This document shows positions 1 through 7,624 of a stretch of 64,000 nt of DNA, in pieces; position 1 is the first letter of the stretch, and every line of letters starts with the position of its first letter. The notes under the pieces are model-generated. The model was given only the letters and a program-made list of their open reading frames with translations, was not told the origin of the DNA and ran no database searches. The translations under genes were made by a program, and so were the position numbers. The stretch lies in contig NZ_BSDC01000001.1 in NCBI RefSeq assembly GCF_030268045.1, positions 682,001 to 746,000 on the forward strand. Direction: 5' to 3'. The DNA comes from Geothrix edaphica. Lineage in GTDB: Bacteria > Acidobacteriota > Holophagae > Holophagales > Holophagaceae.

Positions 1-1
1 C

Positions 2-424
2 AATGGGCAGGCCCAGTTCACGGTCTCCGGCCCCGTGCCCGCCCTCGAGATCCTGGTGGGGAGACTGGAGCCTGCGGCCCTCAAGGCGGGCCTGTTGCCG
101 GTGCAGCATCCCCTGCATGGCCCCCACATGGCGGCGCTGCTGCCGGCCATCACCCGGAGGCTGGCGGCCGTGCGGCCCGCGGAGCCCGCCTTCCCGCTGA
201 TCTCCCACTTCGACGGGCGCCTGCTCACGACGGGCGCGGCAGCCTGGGATGAGGGCATCGCCTCCGTGGCCCTGCCCGTGGACTGGCTGGCCGTGGTGGC
301 CCGGCTGAAAGCCCTGGGCGCTCCGCTGGCGGAGTGCGGCCACGGTCGGCAGCTGGCGGGGCTGACCCGCTGGGCGGAGCGGGACCTGGTGGTGGCTTCG
401 CTCCAGGACCCCCCGCGCTCGTAA
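2..424 (+). CDS. fabD: C-terminal part of FabD-like malonyl-CoA:ACP acyltransferase (5' end outside window)
   Basis: The reading frame is open from the left edge, so the N-terminus and the catalytic GHSxG serine lie upstream. The visible 140 residues begin NGQAQFTVSGPVPALE, which matches the FabD segment NxPxQxVISGxxxAV. They continue with LPVQHPLHGPHM, the position of the FabD 'VSGPFHSxxM' segment that carries the second half of the active site. The family transfers malonyl from CoA to acyl carrier protein for fatty acid or polyketide synthesis. Without the N-terminus I cannot separate FabD from an acyltransferase domain of a larger synthase. The stop is TAA. The 83 bases before the next gene show no clear terminator. 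Confidence 0.72.
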   Translation, partial: NGQAQFTVSGPVPALEILVGRLEPAALKAGLLPVQHPLHGPHMAALLPAITRRLAAVRPAEPAFPLISHFDGRLLTTGAAAWDEGIASVALPVDWLAVVARLKALGAPLAECGHGRQLAGLTRWAERDLVVASLQDPPRS

Positions 425-507
425 AAAATCGCCCAATTCTCTGGTAATACATCTGGATATGCCGCCCGGGGCTCTGCCATGATGGGCTCCCGAACCCTTC
501 GGTCTGG

Positions 508-2292
508 ATGCGCTCCATGGCGGTTTCCCCTCTCATCCTCGGTGAAGCGCTGGCGAACAGGTGTTCCCAGGTGCTCTACCGCTGCATGGAGGAGGTGGGC
601 AGCACGAAGGGGGTCCTCTACCTCCGGGTGCCGGGGCAGGGCGCGTTCGAGGTCGTGAGCTTCTACGGCTGGCCCCGCGGGACCCGGCCGCCGGTGTCCA
701 TCCCCGAAGGCCACCCGCTGTTGATCCGGACCCAGCGCCAGCGCCGGACCTACGTGGTGAATGACGCCTCGGAGTCGCCTGAGCTCTCGGCCTTCGGCCA
801 GGGCGGGGAGTGGCCCCGCTACCTCATCACGCCGGTCTATCTGCAGGGGGACTGGGTGGGCCTGCTCATCCAGCGGGACCGCATCAAGGGCGGCACCTTC
901 GAGGCGGAGCGGGACGAGCCGCCCACCCTGGCCATCTGCGGGGATCTCGTGGCGGCCCTGAAGGAGTTCCACTTCTACGGCGGACCCCGTTCCGTCCCGA
1001 TGCAGCCCATCGGTCCCGGCCGGGTGCCGGAGGGCCTGCCCACCGCGGCGGACCTCATCGGCGAGGTCGCACCAGCGCCCGAGCGGCTCCTGCCGCCGGT
1101 CCCTCCCGCTGTGCCCCATGCCCGGGCCGCGGGGCCGGGCGTCCCCTCCACAGGGCCCTCGACCAGGGAGCGGCTCTACGGCTTCCCGGGCGGCAAGAGC
1201 GACTACACGTCGCTGCCCTGGGAGGCCGATCGCAGTCTCAGCGGCTGGGTGGCACCCGCGCCCGTGAACCCCGAGCGCCGGCAGGGCATGGTGCCGCCTG
1301 AGCTGCGGGGGTTCTTCTGGGAGATCGCGGGGCTCATCAGCCAGATCCTCCCAGCCACCGCCGTGGCGCTCTGGATCGAGGATCCCGAGGAGATCCGCCC
1401 CATCCTCGCCTTCAGCACCCTGCCCCTGTCCCCGGACCTCCAGCAGCAGATCCTGGCCCACGCCACGTTCCACCTGCCGGCGGTGCGGGAACCGGATCTG
1501 CGCCTCATCAGCCGGACGGAGATGCCCGAGGTGCCGGCGCTCACGGGCGCGTTCGCCACCTACATGCCCCTCCTCCTCAATGAGACGCCCCACGGCCACG
1601 ACCTGGTGATGGTGTTCCGCCTGGAGGACCACTCCTTCTCCCTCGCCGAGGTCGAGGCCATCCAGCAGCTGAGCCGCATCCTGGCGCTCCACCTCCAGGA
1701 GGCGCGGCTCCATGAGCGGTACCACCACGCCTTCCTGTCCGTGAGCCACCGCATCCTGCAATCCGGCGAGGGCCGGGTGCCGAGCCTGCGGCCCCACAGC
1801 CTGGCCACCGCGCGCCTGGCCCGGAACCTGGCCCTGATGCTCGACCTGCCCACCGAGGATGTGGAGGCGGTGAGCATCGCCGCCCTCCTCCACGACGTCG
1901 GCCTGCTGCTGCTGGACCCCCAGATGCTCGCGAAGCCCACGCTGACCGGCGAGGAGATGAAGAAGGTCCGCGACCATCCGGAGCTGGCGGCCGTCTTCCT
2001 CAAGGACCTGCGCTTCCCCTTCGACGTGATCCGCATCATCCGCCACCACCACGAGCGCTGGGATGGCCGGGGCTACCCGGAGGGCCTGCGCGAGACCGCC
2101 ATCCCCATGGGCAGCCGCATCATCGGCCTCATCGAGGCCTACGAGGTGATGACCAGCGGCAAGGGTTATCGCCGGCCCCAGGGCTTCCGCCAGGCCCTGG
2201 TGGAACTCCGGAACGAGGCTGGCACCCAGTTCGATCCGGCGGTCGTGGAAGCTTTTTCCGAGCTCATGGCACGAAAGGATGAAAGGGCCTGA
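508..2292 (+). CDS. HD-GYP domain protein with N-terminal GAF-like region (putative c-di-GMP phosphodiesterase)
   Basis: A 594-aa cytoplasmic protein with no signal peptide or membrane segment. Residues about 10-155 and 265-405 look like two GAF-type sensory modules joined by a Pro/Ala-rich linker. The C-terminal third is an HD-GYP domain: HD at 462-463, HHH at 513-515 and GRGYPEG around 520-526. HD-GYP enzymes hydrolyse c-di-GMP to pGpG or GMP using a two- or three-metal centre. Two departures are visible. The usual metal-ligand Asp of the 'VADxFDALTS' motif is Glu (LIEAYEVMTS, Glu543). The Glu that precedes the first His in trinuclear enzymes is missing. Starts at 508 and 517 are both possible; neither has a strong ribosome binding site. 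Two PilZ proteins elsewhere in the window are possible downstream receptors, by inference only. Confidence 0.88.
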   Translation: MRSMAVSPLILGEALANRCSQVLYRCMEEVGSTKGVLYLRVPGQGAFEVVSFYGWPRGTRPPVSIPEGHPLLIRTQRQRRTYVVNDASESPELSAFGQGGEWPRYLITPVYLQGDWVGLLIQRDRIKGGTFEAERDEPPTLAICGDLVAALKEFHFYGGPRSVPMQPIGPGRVPEGLPTAADLIGEVAPAPERLLPPVPPAVPHARAAGPGVPSTGPSTRERLYGFPGGKSDYTSLPWEADRSLSGWVAPAPVNPERRQGMVPPELRGFFWEIAGLISQILPATAVALWIEDPEEIRPILAFSTLPLSPDLQQQILAHATFHLPAVREPDLRLISRTEMPEVPALTGAFATYMPLLLNETPHGHDLVMVFRLEDHSFSLAEVEAIQQLSRILALHLQEARLHERYHHAFLSVSHRILQSGEGRVPSLRPHSLATARLARNLALMLDLPTEDVEAVSIAALLHDVGLLLLDPQMLAKPTLTGEEMKKVRDHPELAAVFLKDLRFPFDVIRIIRHHHERWDGRGYPEGLRETAIPMGSRIIGLIEAYEVMTSGKGYRRPQGFRQALVELRNEAGTQFDPAVVEAFSELMARKDERA

Positions 2293-2313
2293 TAATTGAG
2301 GCCCGGAGCGTCC

Positions 2314-2841
2314 ATGCGGTCCACTCCTCCAGCCCGAACCCAGCGCGGCTTCACCATGGCCCTGGCCCTGGCCCTGGTCGTGGCGATGGGCGTGATGCTC
2401 ATGAAGATGGGGCCCCGGCTGAGCGCCGAGGTCCAGCGGGAGAACGAGGCCGAGCTGATCTTCCGGGGCGAGGCCATTGCCACGGCACTCAGGGTCTATT
2501 TCGCCCAGATGAAGCGCTACCCCACGGACCTGGACGAGGTCATGAAGGTCCGCCCCCGTATCCTGCGCCAGAAGTACCTGGACCCCATGACCAGCAGCGG
2601 CGAGTGGCAGTTCGTCACCCAGGTGCAGGCCGGAGCCTCCGGCGATACCCAGGGCCTGCCCATCGTCGGAGTGCGCAGCCGCTCCGATAAGGACAGCATC
2701 CACGCCTATCAGGGCAAGACCCTGGTGAAGGACTGGCTCTTTACGGCTGACGAGAATCTCCTCGGAGGAGGCGCCATCACGGAGAACGAGCGGACCCGGC
2801 GCGGCCTCCAGGGGACCACGCCGACCCCCCGGAAGCCCTGA
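2314..2841 (+). CDS. Type II secretion/type IV pilus pseudopilin-like protein
   Basis: A 175-aa protein with a prepilin-like N-terminus: short basic leader, then RGFTMALALALVVAMGVML. Cleavage would follow Gly in R-G|F-T and leave a hydrophobic helix. The conserved Glu5 of major pilins is absent (Ala here), as in some minor or atypical pseudopilins. After the helix comes AELIFRGEAIATALRVYF and then KRYPTDLDEV, as in GspG-like proteins that describe the stem before the beta domain. ATG 2314 is chosen because GGAG at 2305-2308 lies 5 nt upstream; a TTG at 2296 is less likely. It sits 6 nt before dacB, with no other secretion genes in view, so its machine is elsewhere. Confidence 0.68.
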   Translation: MRSTPPARTQRGFTMALALALVVAMGVMLMKMGPRLSAEVQRENEAELIFRGEAIATALRVYFAQMKRYPTDLDEVMKVRPRILRQKYLDPMTSSGEWQFVTQVQAGASGDTQGLPIVGVRSRSDKDSIHAYQGKTLVKDWLFTADENLLGGGAITENERTRRGLQGTTPTPRKP

Positions 2842-2847
2842 GGCACC

Positions 2848-3993
2848 ATGCGGCCGCTCCTGCTGATCGCCTTCCTGCTGGTGTCCGGCCGGCCTTCCGC
2901 GGCCCAGGACTTCCAGGCCTGGGTGCGGGACCTGGAGGCCCGCGGGATCGTCGTGTCCGCCGGAATCTGGGAGGTCGATACCGGGAAGATCCTCGAGCGC
3001 CATCACGAAGACCTGGCCCTGGTGCCGGCCAGCACCACCAAGGTGGTCACCACCTACGCGCTGCTGAAGACGCTGAAGCCCGACGCCACCATCGAGACCG
3101 AGGTCTGGGGCGACCTCAAGGACGGGGTGGTGCAGGGGGACCTCACCTTCAAGGGCGACGGCGACCCGCTGTTCACCAGCGAGCGCATCTGGATGCTGGC
3201 CCAGTCGCTGAAGAAGGCGGGCATCCGGCGGATCACCGGCGGCATCCGGCTCGATCAGAGCGCCTTCGACGCCCAACGGGAGCCGCTGGGTTGGGAGAAC
3301 ACCTCCGCCGACACGCTGCCCGTGGTGCGGGCGCTCTCCGTGGACTTCAACCGGGACGAGAACGGCCGCCTCGTGGCCGATCCCGACCGCCAGGCCCGGG
3401 AGACCCTCCAGCGCATCCTCCAGGAGACGGGCATCGCGGTGGAGAGCCGGGTCGGTGTCAGCGGTACGGGCGTTCCCCGCAAGCTCGCCTCCTGGACCTC
3501 GCCGCCCCTGCGGGCCCTGGTGCAGGACATCAACAAGTGGTCGAACAACTTCATGATCGAGATGCTCGTGCGGCGGTTCGGAGCCGGCTCCTGGCCCCGC
3601 GGGATCCAGCGGGTGCAGGCCTTCTACCGCACGGCCTTCGGTCTGGGGCCTGAACAGCTCCAGATCACGGATGGGTCGGGCCTCAGCAAGGACAACCGCC
3701 TGTCGGCCCGCACCCTGGCCATCATCCTCCGGGGGGCGTACCACGACTTCGAGGTGGGCCCTGAGTTCGTCTCGTCGTTGAAGGTCATCGGCGGCGAGCC
3801 CTGGAAGCTGAAGGTGAAGGACCCCAACCTCACGCGCCGGGTGCGGGTGAAGACCGGCCACCTCGACCAGGTCACTAGCCTCTGCGGCTACCTCCAGACC
3901 TTCGACGGGAAGGTGAAGGTGTTCGCCATCCTGCTGAACGGGCCCGCCCACGATGAGGATGTCTGGGAGCAGGTCTCCCGCTGGGCGAACTGA
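2848..3993 (+). CDS. dacB: D-alanyl-D-alanine carboxypeptidase/endopeptidase, PBP4 type (peptidase S13)
   Basis: A 381-aa periplasmic enzyme with signal peptide (MRPLLLIAFLLVSGRPSAAQ) that trims or cleaves peptidoglycan peptides. The three penicillin-binding motifs are present: SxxK at 62-65 (STTK), SxN at 232-234 (SNN, in KWSNNFM) and KTG at 335-337. The family is usually about 450-490 aa because of an inserted domain between SxxK and SxN. Here that span is about 170 residues, so the insert is reduced. The gene follows the pseudopilin gene by 6 nt and probably shares its transcript. No lysine, serine or asparagine of the catalytic set is missing, so the enzyme should be active. Confidence 0.92.
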   Translation: MRPLLLIAFLLVSGRPSAAQDFQAWVRDLEARGIVVSAGIWEVDTGKILERHHEDLALVPASTTKVVTTYALLKTLKPDATIETEVWGDLKDGVVQGDLTFKGDGDPLFTSERIWMLAQSLKKAGIRRITGGIRLDQSAFDAQREPLGWENTSADTLPVVRALSVDFNRDENGRLVADPDRQARETLQRILQETGIAVESRVGVSGTGVPRKLASWTSPPLRALVQDINKWSNNFMIEMLVRRFGAGSWPRGIQRVQAFYRTAFGLGPEQLQITDGSGLSKDNRLSARTLAIILRGAYHDFEVGPEFVSSLKVIGGEPWKLKVKDPNLTRRVRVKTGHLDQVTSLCGYLQTFDGKVKVFAILLNGPAHDEDVWEQVSRWAN

Positions 3994-4042
3994 TTCCGCT
4001 CAGCCCTTGCGCCTTCAGCCTCCCGGCGGCGATGCTGGATCC

Positions 4043-4939
4043 ATGGATGGGACGCGGGCGGAGACGCCGGATCCGAGAGGCCTGGCGGCCCTGATCCTCG
4101 GGGCCTCGCTCCTGGGGTTCGCGGCCATGCTCGTGCGCTGGGCCGCCCCCGCGGGGCCGCTGGCGGTGGGGTTCTACCGCATGGCCATCGCCCTGCCGCC
4201 CGTGGCCTGGCTGGCCTGGCGAGCGCGGGGCACCGCGCGGGCCGGCGTCGGGCGGGCCCGGCTCTGGGCCGGCGTGGCGGGCCTCTGCTTCGTGGGCGAC
4301 CTGTGGATGTGGCACTCGGCCCTCCATCACACGAGCGCCGCCAACGCCACGCTGCTGGTCACGCTGGCACCCATCTGGGTGGCCGTGGTCTCCGTGGCGT
4401 GGCTCGGGGCCCGGTTGCGGCGCCGCTTCTGGCTGGGCGTGATCCTCGCCCTGGCCGGGGCCCTGGTGCTGGGGCTGGCCAAGGGCGCCCGCTGGGGCAC
4501 GGGGCTGGGCGAGCTGCTGGGGGCGCTGGCTTCCCTGGCCTACGGCGCATTCACCCTTGTGCTGGGCCGCGCCCGCCGCGACCTCAGCGCTCCGGAGGCC
4601 CTGTTCTGGGTGGTCCTCTGCTGCACGGCAGGCTTCGGCGTCCTGGGATCCGCCCAGGGCGAGGCGTTCAGCGGCTATCCGGCGCGGGCCTGGTGGGCCC
4701 TGGCGGGCCTGGGCCTGGGCGTGCAGGTGGTGGCCTGGTGGCTCATCACCTGGGGCATGGGCCACGTATCCACCAACGTGGGCGCCATGGGGCTCATGAC
4801 CCAGCCCGTGGCCACGGTCATCCTGGGCTGGCTGCTCCTGGGCGAATCCGTGCGGCCCATGCAGGGGCTGGGCACGCTCCTGGTATTGGCGGGCATCGCG
4901 GCCTGCGCCTTCGCGCCGCCGGCGGCGGGGAAGGCCTGA
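4043..4939 (+). CDS. EamA/DMT-family transporter
   Basis: A 298-aa integral membrane protein with about ten hydrophobic segments arranged as two EamA (DUF6) halves. The first half begins at ALILGASLLGFAAMLVRW, and the second half includes LGELLGALASLAYGAFTLV and ends VILGWLLLGESVRP-MQGLGTLLVLAG. The GxxxLGExxxxxQxxGxxLIxxG-like ending is diagnostic. The family exports metabolites such as amino acids or nucleosides; the substrate cannot be told here. ATG 4043 is preferred, because earlier starts overlap dacB and add a non-hydrophobic tail. A second EamA gene at 21811 is only distantly similar. Confidence 0.85.
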   Translation: MDGTRAETPDPRGLAALILGASLLGFAAMLVRWAAPAGPLAVGFYRMAIALPPVAWLAWRARGTARAGVGRARLWAGVAGLCFVGDLWMWHSALHHTSAANATLLVTLAPIWVAVVSVAWLGARLRRRFWLGVILALAGALVLGLAKGARWGTGLGELLGALASLAYGAFTLVLGRARRDLSAPEALFWVVLCCTAGFGVLGSAQGEAFSGYPARAWWALAGLGLGVQVVAWWLITWGMGHVSTNVGAMGLMTQPVATVILGWLLLGESVRPMQGLGTLLVLAGIAACAFAPPAAGKA

Positions 4940-4960
4940 GTTCCGGGCCGCGTCATCCGG

Positions 4961-6262
4961 TCAGAGCTGCAGATGGAGGCGCAGGCCGCAGATGGTGGCC
5001 GGACCCCGGTCGCGGTTGAAGGCGAGGCGCTCGAAGCGCTGGGCCTCGAAGCTGAAAGAGCCGAGAGATCCAACGGCCAGGGCGTAGTAGGCATCCAGCA
5101 CACGCTCGGCCGAGTAGGCCAGGCGGCCGTCGCCCACCATGAAGCCGGACCCGCCGGCCACCAGATAGTCGCGGTGGTGCCGGTTGAGGCCGTTGGCCGC
5201 GAAGCCGAGCCCGACCCGGTCGCCACTGCGGCCCCAGGCCCTCCCACTGGCGGACAGGCCCATGGACAGGGTCCGCTCCACCTCCGTGAAGGCCCAGGAT
5301 TCCGTCTTCCCGTCATTCCACCCCGCCCGTAGGAACAGGCCCAGGCCCGGCGTGACGGCCTGCTCCGCGTTGAGCCCGAACCCATGCTTGGCGCGGCCGG
5401 GCACGCGAGTGGCTGTCACGTCCGGCGCCGCAGGAGCCAGCGCGAGGGCCTCCCGGTAGGACCCCATGCGCGCGTGGTTCTGGAAGGCGAGCAGGCGCAG
5501 GGCGCCCTTCTGGCCGCCGAGCTCGTGGTCGTGCTCCAGCTCGATCACCTCGCCGTGCGCATGGTGGACATCGTGGTCAAGCTGCAGCTGGTTCGCCTCT
5601 CTCGGCTCCATGAGGGACCCGGCCCGCAGGGCCCAGTCGTCGTGGAGCCACTCCAGCGCCACGCCCCAGGTGTAGCCGCGCGTATCCGCCGGGTAGTCCC
5701 AGGCCGCGTTGGCCCAGAGGCTCCAGTTGTTGAACTGGGTGCGGGCGTCATGGCTGTAGGTGTTGGCGTCGAAGATGTCCGTGCCCGACAGCTTGCCGGC
5801 CGTGAACACCACGCGGCGGCGGCTCTGGCGGGTGGCCACCTGGTTGGGGCCATCCTCCACGGCCTCGGTGGGCTCGCCCAGGTTCCAGGTCTGGCGCAGG
5901 AAGAGCCGGGCCAGGCCCGCTTTGAGCGTGGTGCTGTCCACGCGGTAGGTCTCTCCGTTCGGAGGCGCGGCGAGGCCCAGCACCCGGCTGACCCCGGCTC
6001 CGGCGAAGGCCTCGGCATTGGCATAGAGTTCCGCGCCCTCCCACAGCCGGCGGCCGGCGAAGACGGTGGTCGTGTAGGACCCCCGGACCTCCCGGCGGTC
6101 CTGGAGGCTGTTGTCGCCCTCGTAGGGGGCGGTGAACCCGCCGTGGCCCTGGAGCTGGTAGGTGAGCTGGACATGGAGGGACCAGGGACCCGGGGCCTCG
6201 GAAATCTGGGCCCCCAGGCCAGCGGAAAGACAGAGGGAGACAAGGGCGTACAGTCGCTTCAT
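4961..6262 (-). CDS. OprB-like outer membrane porin with His-rich segment
   Basis: A 433-aa protein with signal peptide ending AGLGAQ, alternating beta-strand pattern and an aromatic/hydrophobic C-terminus (LRLHLQL). Central motifs GKLSGTDIFDANTYSHD and AWDYPADTRGYTWG match the carbohydrate-selective OprB porins, which let solutes cross the outer membrane. Residues 229-247 are strongly enriched in His, Asp and Glu (DHDVHHAHGEV then ELEHDHE, six His in 17 residues), more than I expect at this place in the family. It is the last gene after an ABC permease and ATPase on the same strand (57-nt gap), so it probably supplies the outer-membrane step for that transporter. The His-rich loop raises the possibility of a metal or metal-chelate substrate; this is inference. 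Confidence 0.78.
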   Translation of the reverse strand: MKRLYALVSLCLSAGLGAQISEAPGPWSLHVQLTYQLQGHGGFTAPYEGDNSLQDRREVRGSYTTTVFAGRRLWEGAELYANAEAFAGAGVSRVLGLAAPPNGETYRVDSTTLKAGLARLFLRQTWNLGEPTEAVEDGPNQVATRQSRRRVVFTAGKLSGTDIFDANTYSHDARTQFNNWSLWANAAWDYPADTRGYTWGVALEWLHDDWALRAGSLMEPREANQLQLDHDVHHAHGEVIELEHDHELGGQKGALRLLAFQNHARMGSYREALALAPAAPDVTATRVPGRAKHGFGLNAEQAVTPGLGLFLRAGWNDGKTESWAFTEVERTLSMGLSASGRAWGRSGDRVGLGFAANGLNRHHRDYLVAGGSGFMVGDGRLAYSAERVLDAYYALAVGSLGSFSFEAQRFERLAFNRDRGPATICGLRLHLQL

Positions 6263-6318
6263 CGTGGCGCGATCCGATCGGACTCAGGTTGGGTGGCAGG
6301 TCTGGTGAGCCGGGGTGG

Positions 6319-7617
6319 CTACTCCGGCGTGAGGACGCCCCGCTCCTCGCGATAGGCGAAGAGTTCCCCGAAGCGGCCCCACGCGACCAGGGTCTCGAAG
6401 GTCTTCTCCGGATCCTCCATGGGCAGCCGGGTGGCCAGCTCCTGGAGGAGGGTCTCCTCGGACAGCTCGCCCTCCTCGAGGTGCATCATCTCCTGCACCA
6501 CGCGGAAGAGCCGCAGCTCCAGGAGCTGGGCTCGCCACAGGTCCTTGCGGTCATCCATGTTGGCGTTCACGAACCGCTTGCCCAGGGGCGTGAGCAGGAC
6601 GGCGCGCTTGGGCGTGTCCACCAGGTCCAGCATCTCCGCGGCCTTCACAGTGGTGAGCACCTTCTCGAAGGCGACATGGGTGTGCGAGGCCACCTGGAAG
6701 AGGTCGCTGGTGCCGCCCTGGGTCTCCAGGAACTCCAGCAGGCCCAGGATGTCGCCGCTCTGGGCCATGGGCAGGGGCTCCACCTGGTCCTCCTGGGCGG
6801 CGGCGCTGGGGATGGGGGCGGTGACCTGCACGTCCGGGAGCTCGGCGCTGGTGAAGATGTCGTGCAGGTGGTCCACCAGCTTCATGAACTCGGGGGAGCG
6901 GCTGTCGCGGGGCCGGGCCATGGGCACCTCGACGATGGTCCGCAGGGTGCCCGGGCTGCCGGACAGCACGGCCACCCGGTCGGCCATGAGCAGGGCCTCG
7001 CGGATGGACTGGCTCACCATCACGATGGCCGAGGGGTTGCGCTCCTTGTCCGCCCAGATGTCCATGATCTCCGCGCGCAGTGCTTCCGCCGTGAGGGCGT
7101 CCACCTGACTGAAGGGTTCGTCCATGACCAGGATCTCGGGGTCCACCGCCAGGGCCCGGGCCACGCCCACGCGCTGCTTGGTGCCTCGCGAGAGCTCGCG
7201 GGGGAAGGCCTCCTCGAAGCCCTCGAGGCCGACCTTGCGGATGGCCTGGTGGGCCCGCTCGCGGACCTCGCCCTCGGGCAGGTCGCGGGCGCGCAGCACC
7301 ACACGGACGTTCTCCTCCACGGTCATCCAGGGGTAGAGGGCGAAGCTCTGGAACACCATGGCCACGCCCGGATTCAGGCCTTCGAGCTTCTCGCCGTGGT
7401 GGCGGACCTCGCCCTGGGTGGGGGGCATGAGGCCCGCCAGCAGCCGCAGCAGAGTGGACTTGCCGGAGCCGTTGGGGCCGATGAGGCACAGGATCTCGTC
7501 CGGCCGCACCTCGAGCCGGATGTCCTCGAGCACGCGCTGGACGCCGCCCCGGGGGCCGGGGAAGCGCATCTGGACGCCGCGGAGTTCGCAGATGGGGGAG
7601 GTGTAGGGCTGCTGCAT
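6319..7617 (-). CDS. ABC transporter ATPase, NitT/TauT type, with C-terminal AAA-associated domain
   Basis: A 432-aa protein. Residues 10-240 form an ABC ATPase: Walker A GPNGSGKST (47-55), Q-loop Gln90, signature LSRGTKQR (142-149, variant of LSGGQ) and Walker B ILVMDEP (162-168). The last 130 residues (about 300-432) form a separate mainly helical domain, as in nitrate/sulfonate-type ATPases that carry an 'AAA-associated' C-terminal domain, perhaps regulatory. It energises the permease encoded immediately upstream; the permease stop is 7 nt before this ATG. A GTG at 7623 would overlap, but ATG 7617 has GAGGTGG just upstream. No substrate-binding protein is encoded nearby. Confidence 0.9.
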   Translation of the reverse strand: MQQPYTSPICELRGVQMRFPGPRGGVQRVLEDIRLEVRPDEILCLIGPNGSGKSTLLRLLAGLMPPTQGEVRHHGEKLEGLNPGVAMVFQSFALYPWMTVEENVRVVLRARDLPEGEVRERAHQAIRKVGLEGFEEAFPRELSRGTKQRVGVARALAVDPEILVMDEPFSQVDALTAEALRAEIMDIWADKERNPSAIVMVSQSIREALLMADRVAVLSGSPGTLRTIVEVPMARPRDSRSPEFMKLVDHLHDIFTSAELPDVQVTAPIPSAAAQEDQVEPLPMAQSGDILGLLEFLETQGGTSDLFQVASHTHVAFEKVLTTVKAAEMLDLVDTPKRAVLLTPLGKRFVNANMDDRKDLWRAQLLELRLFRVVQEMMHLEEGELSEETLLQELATRLPMEDPEKTFETLVAWGRFGELFAYREERGVLTPE

Positions 7618-7624
7618 GTCCACC

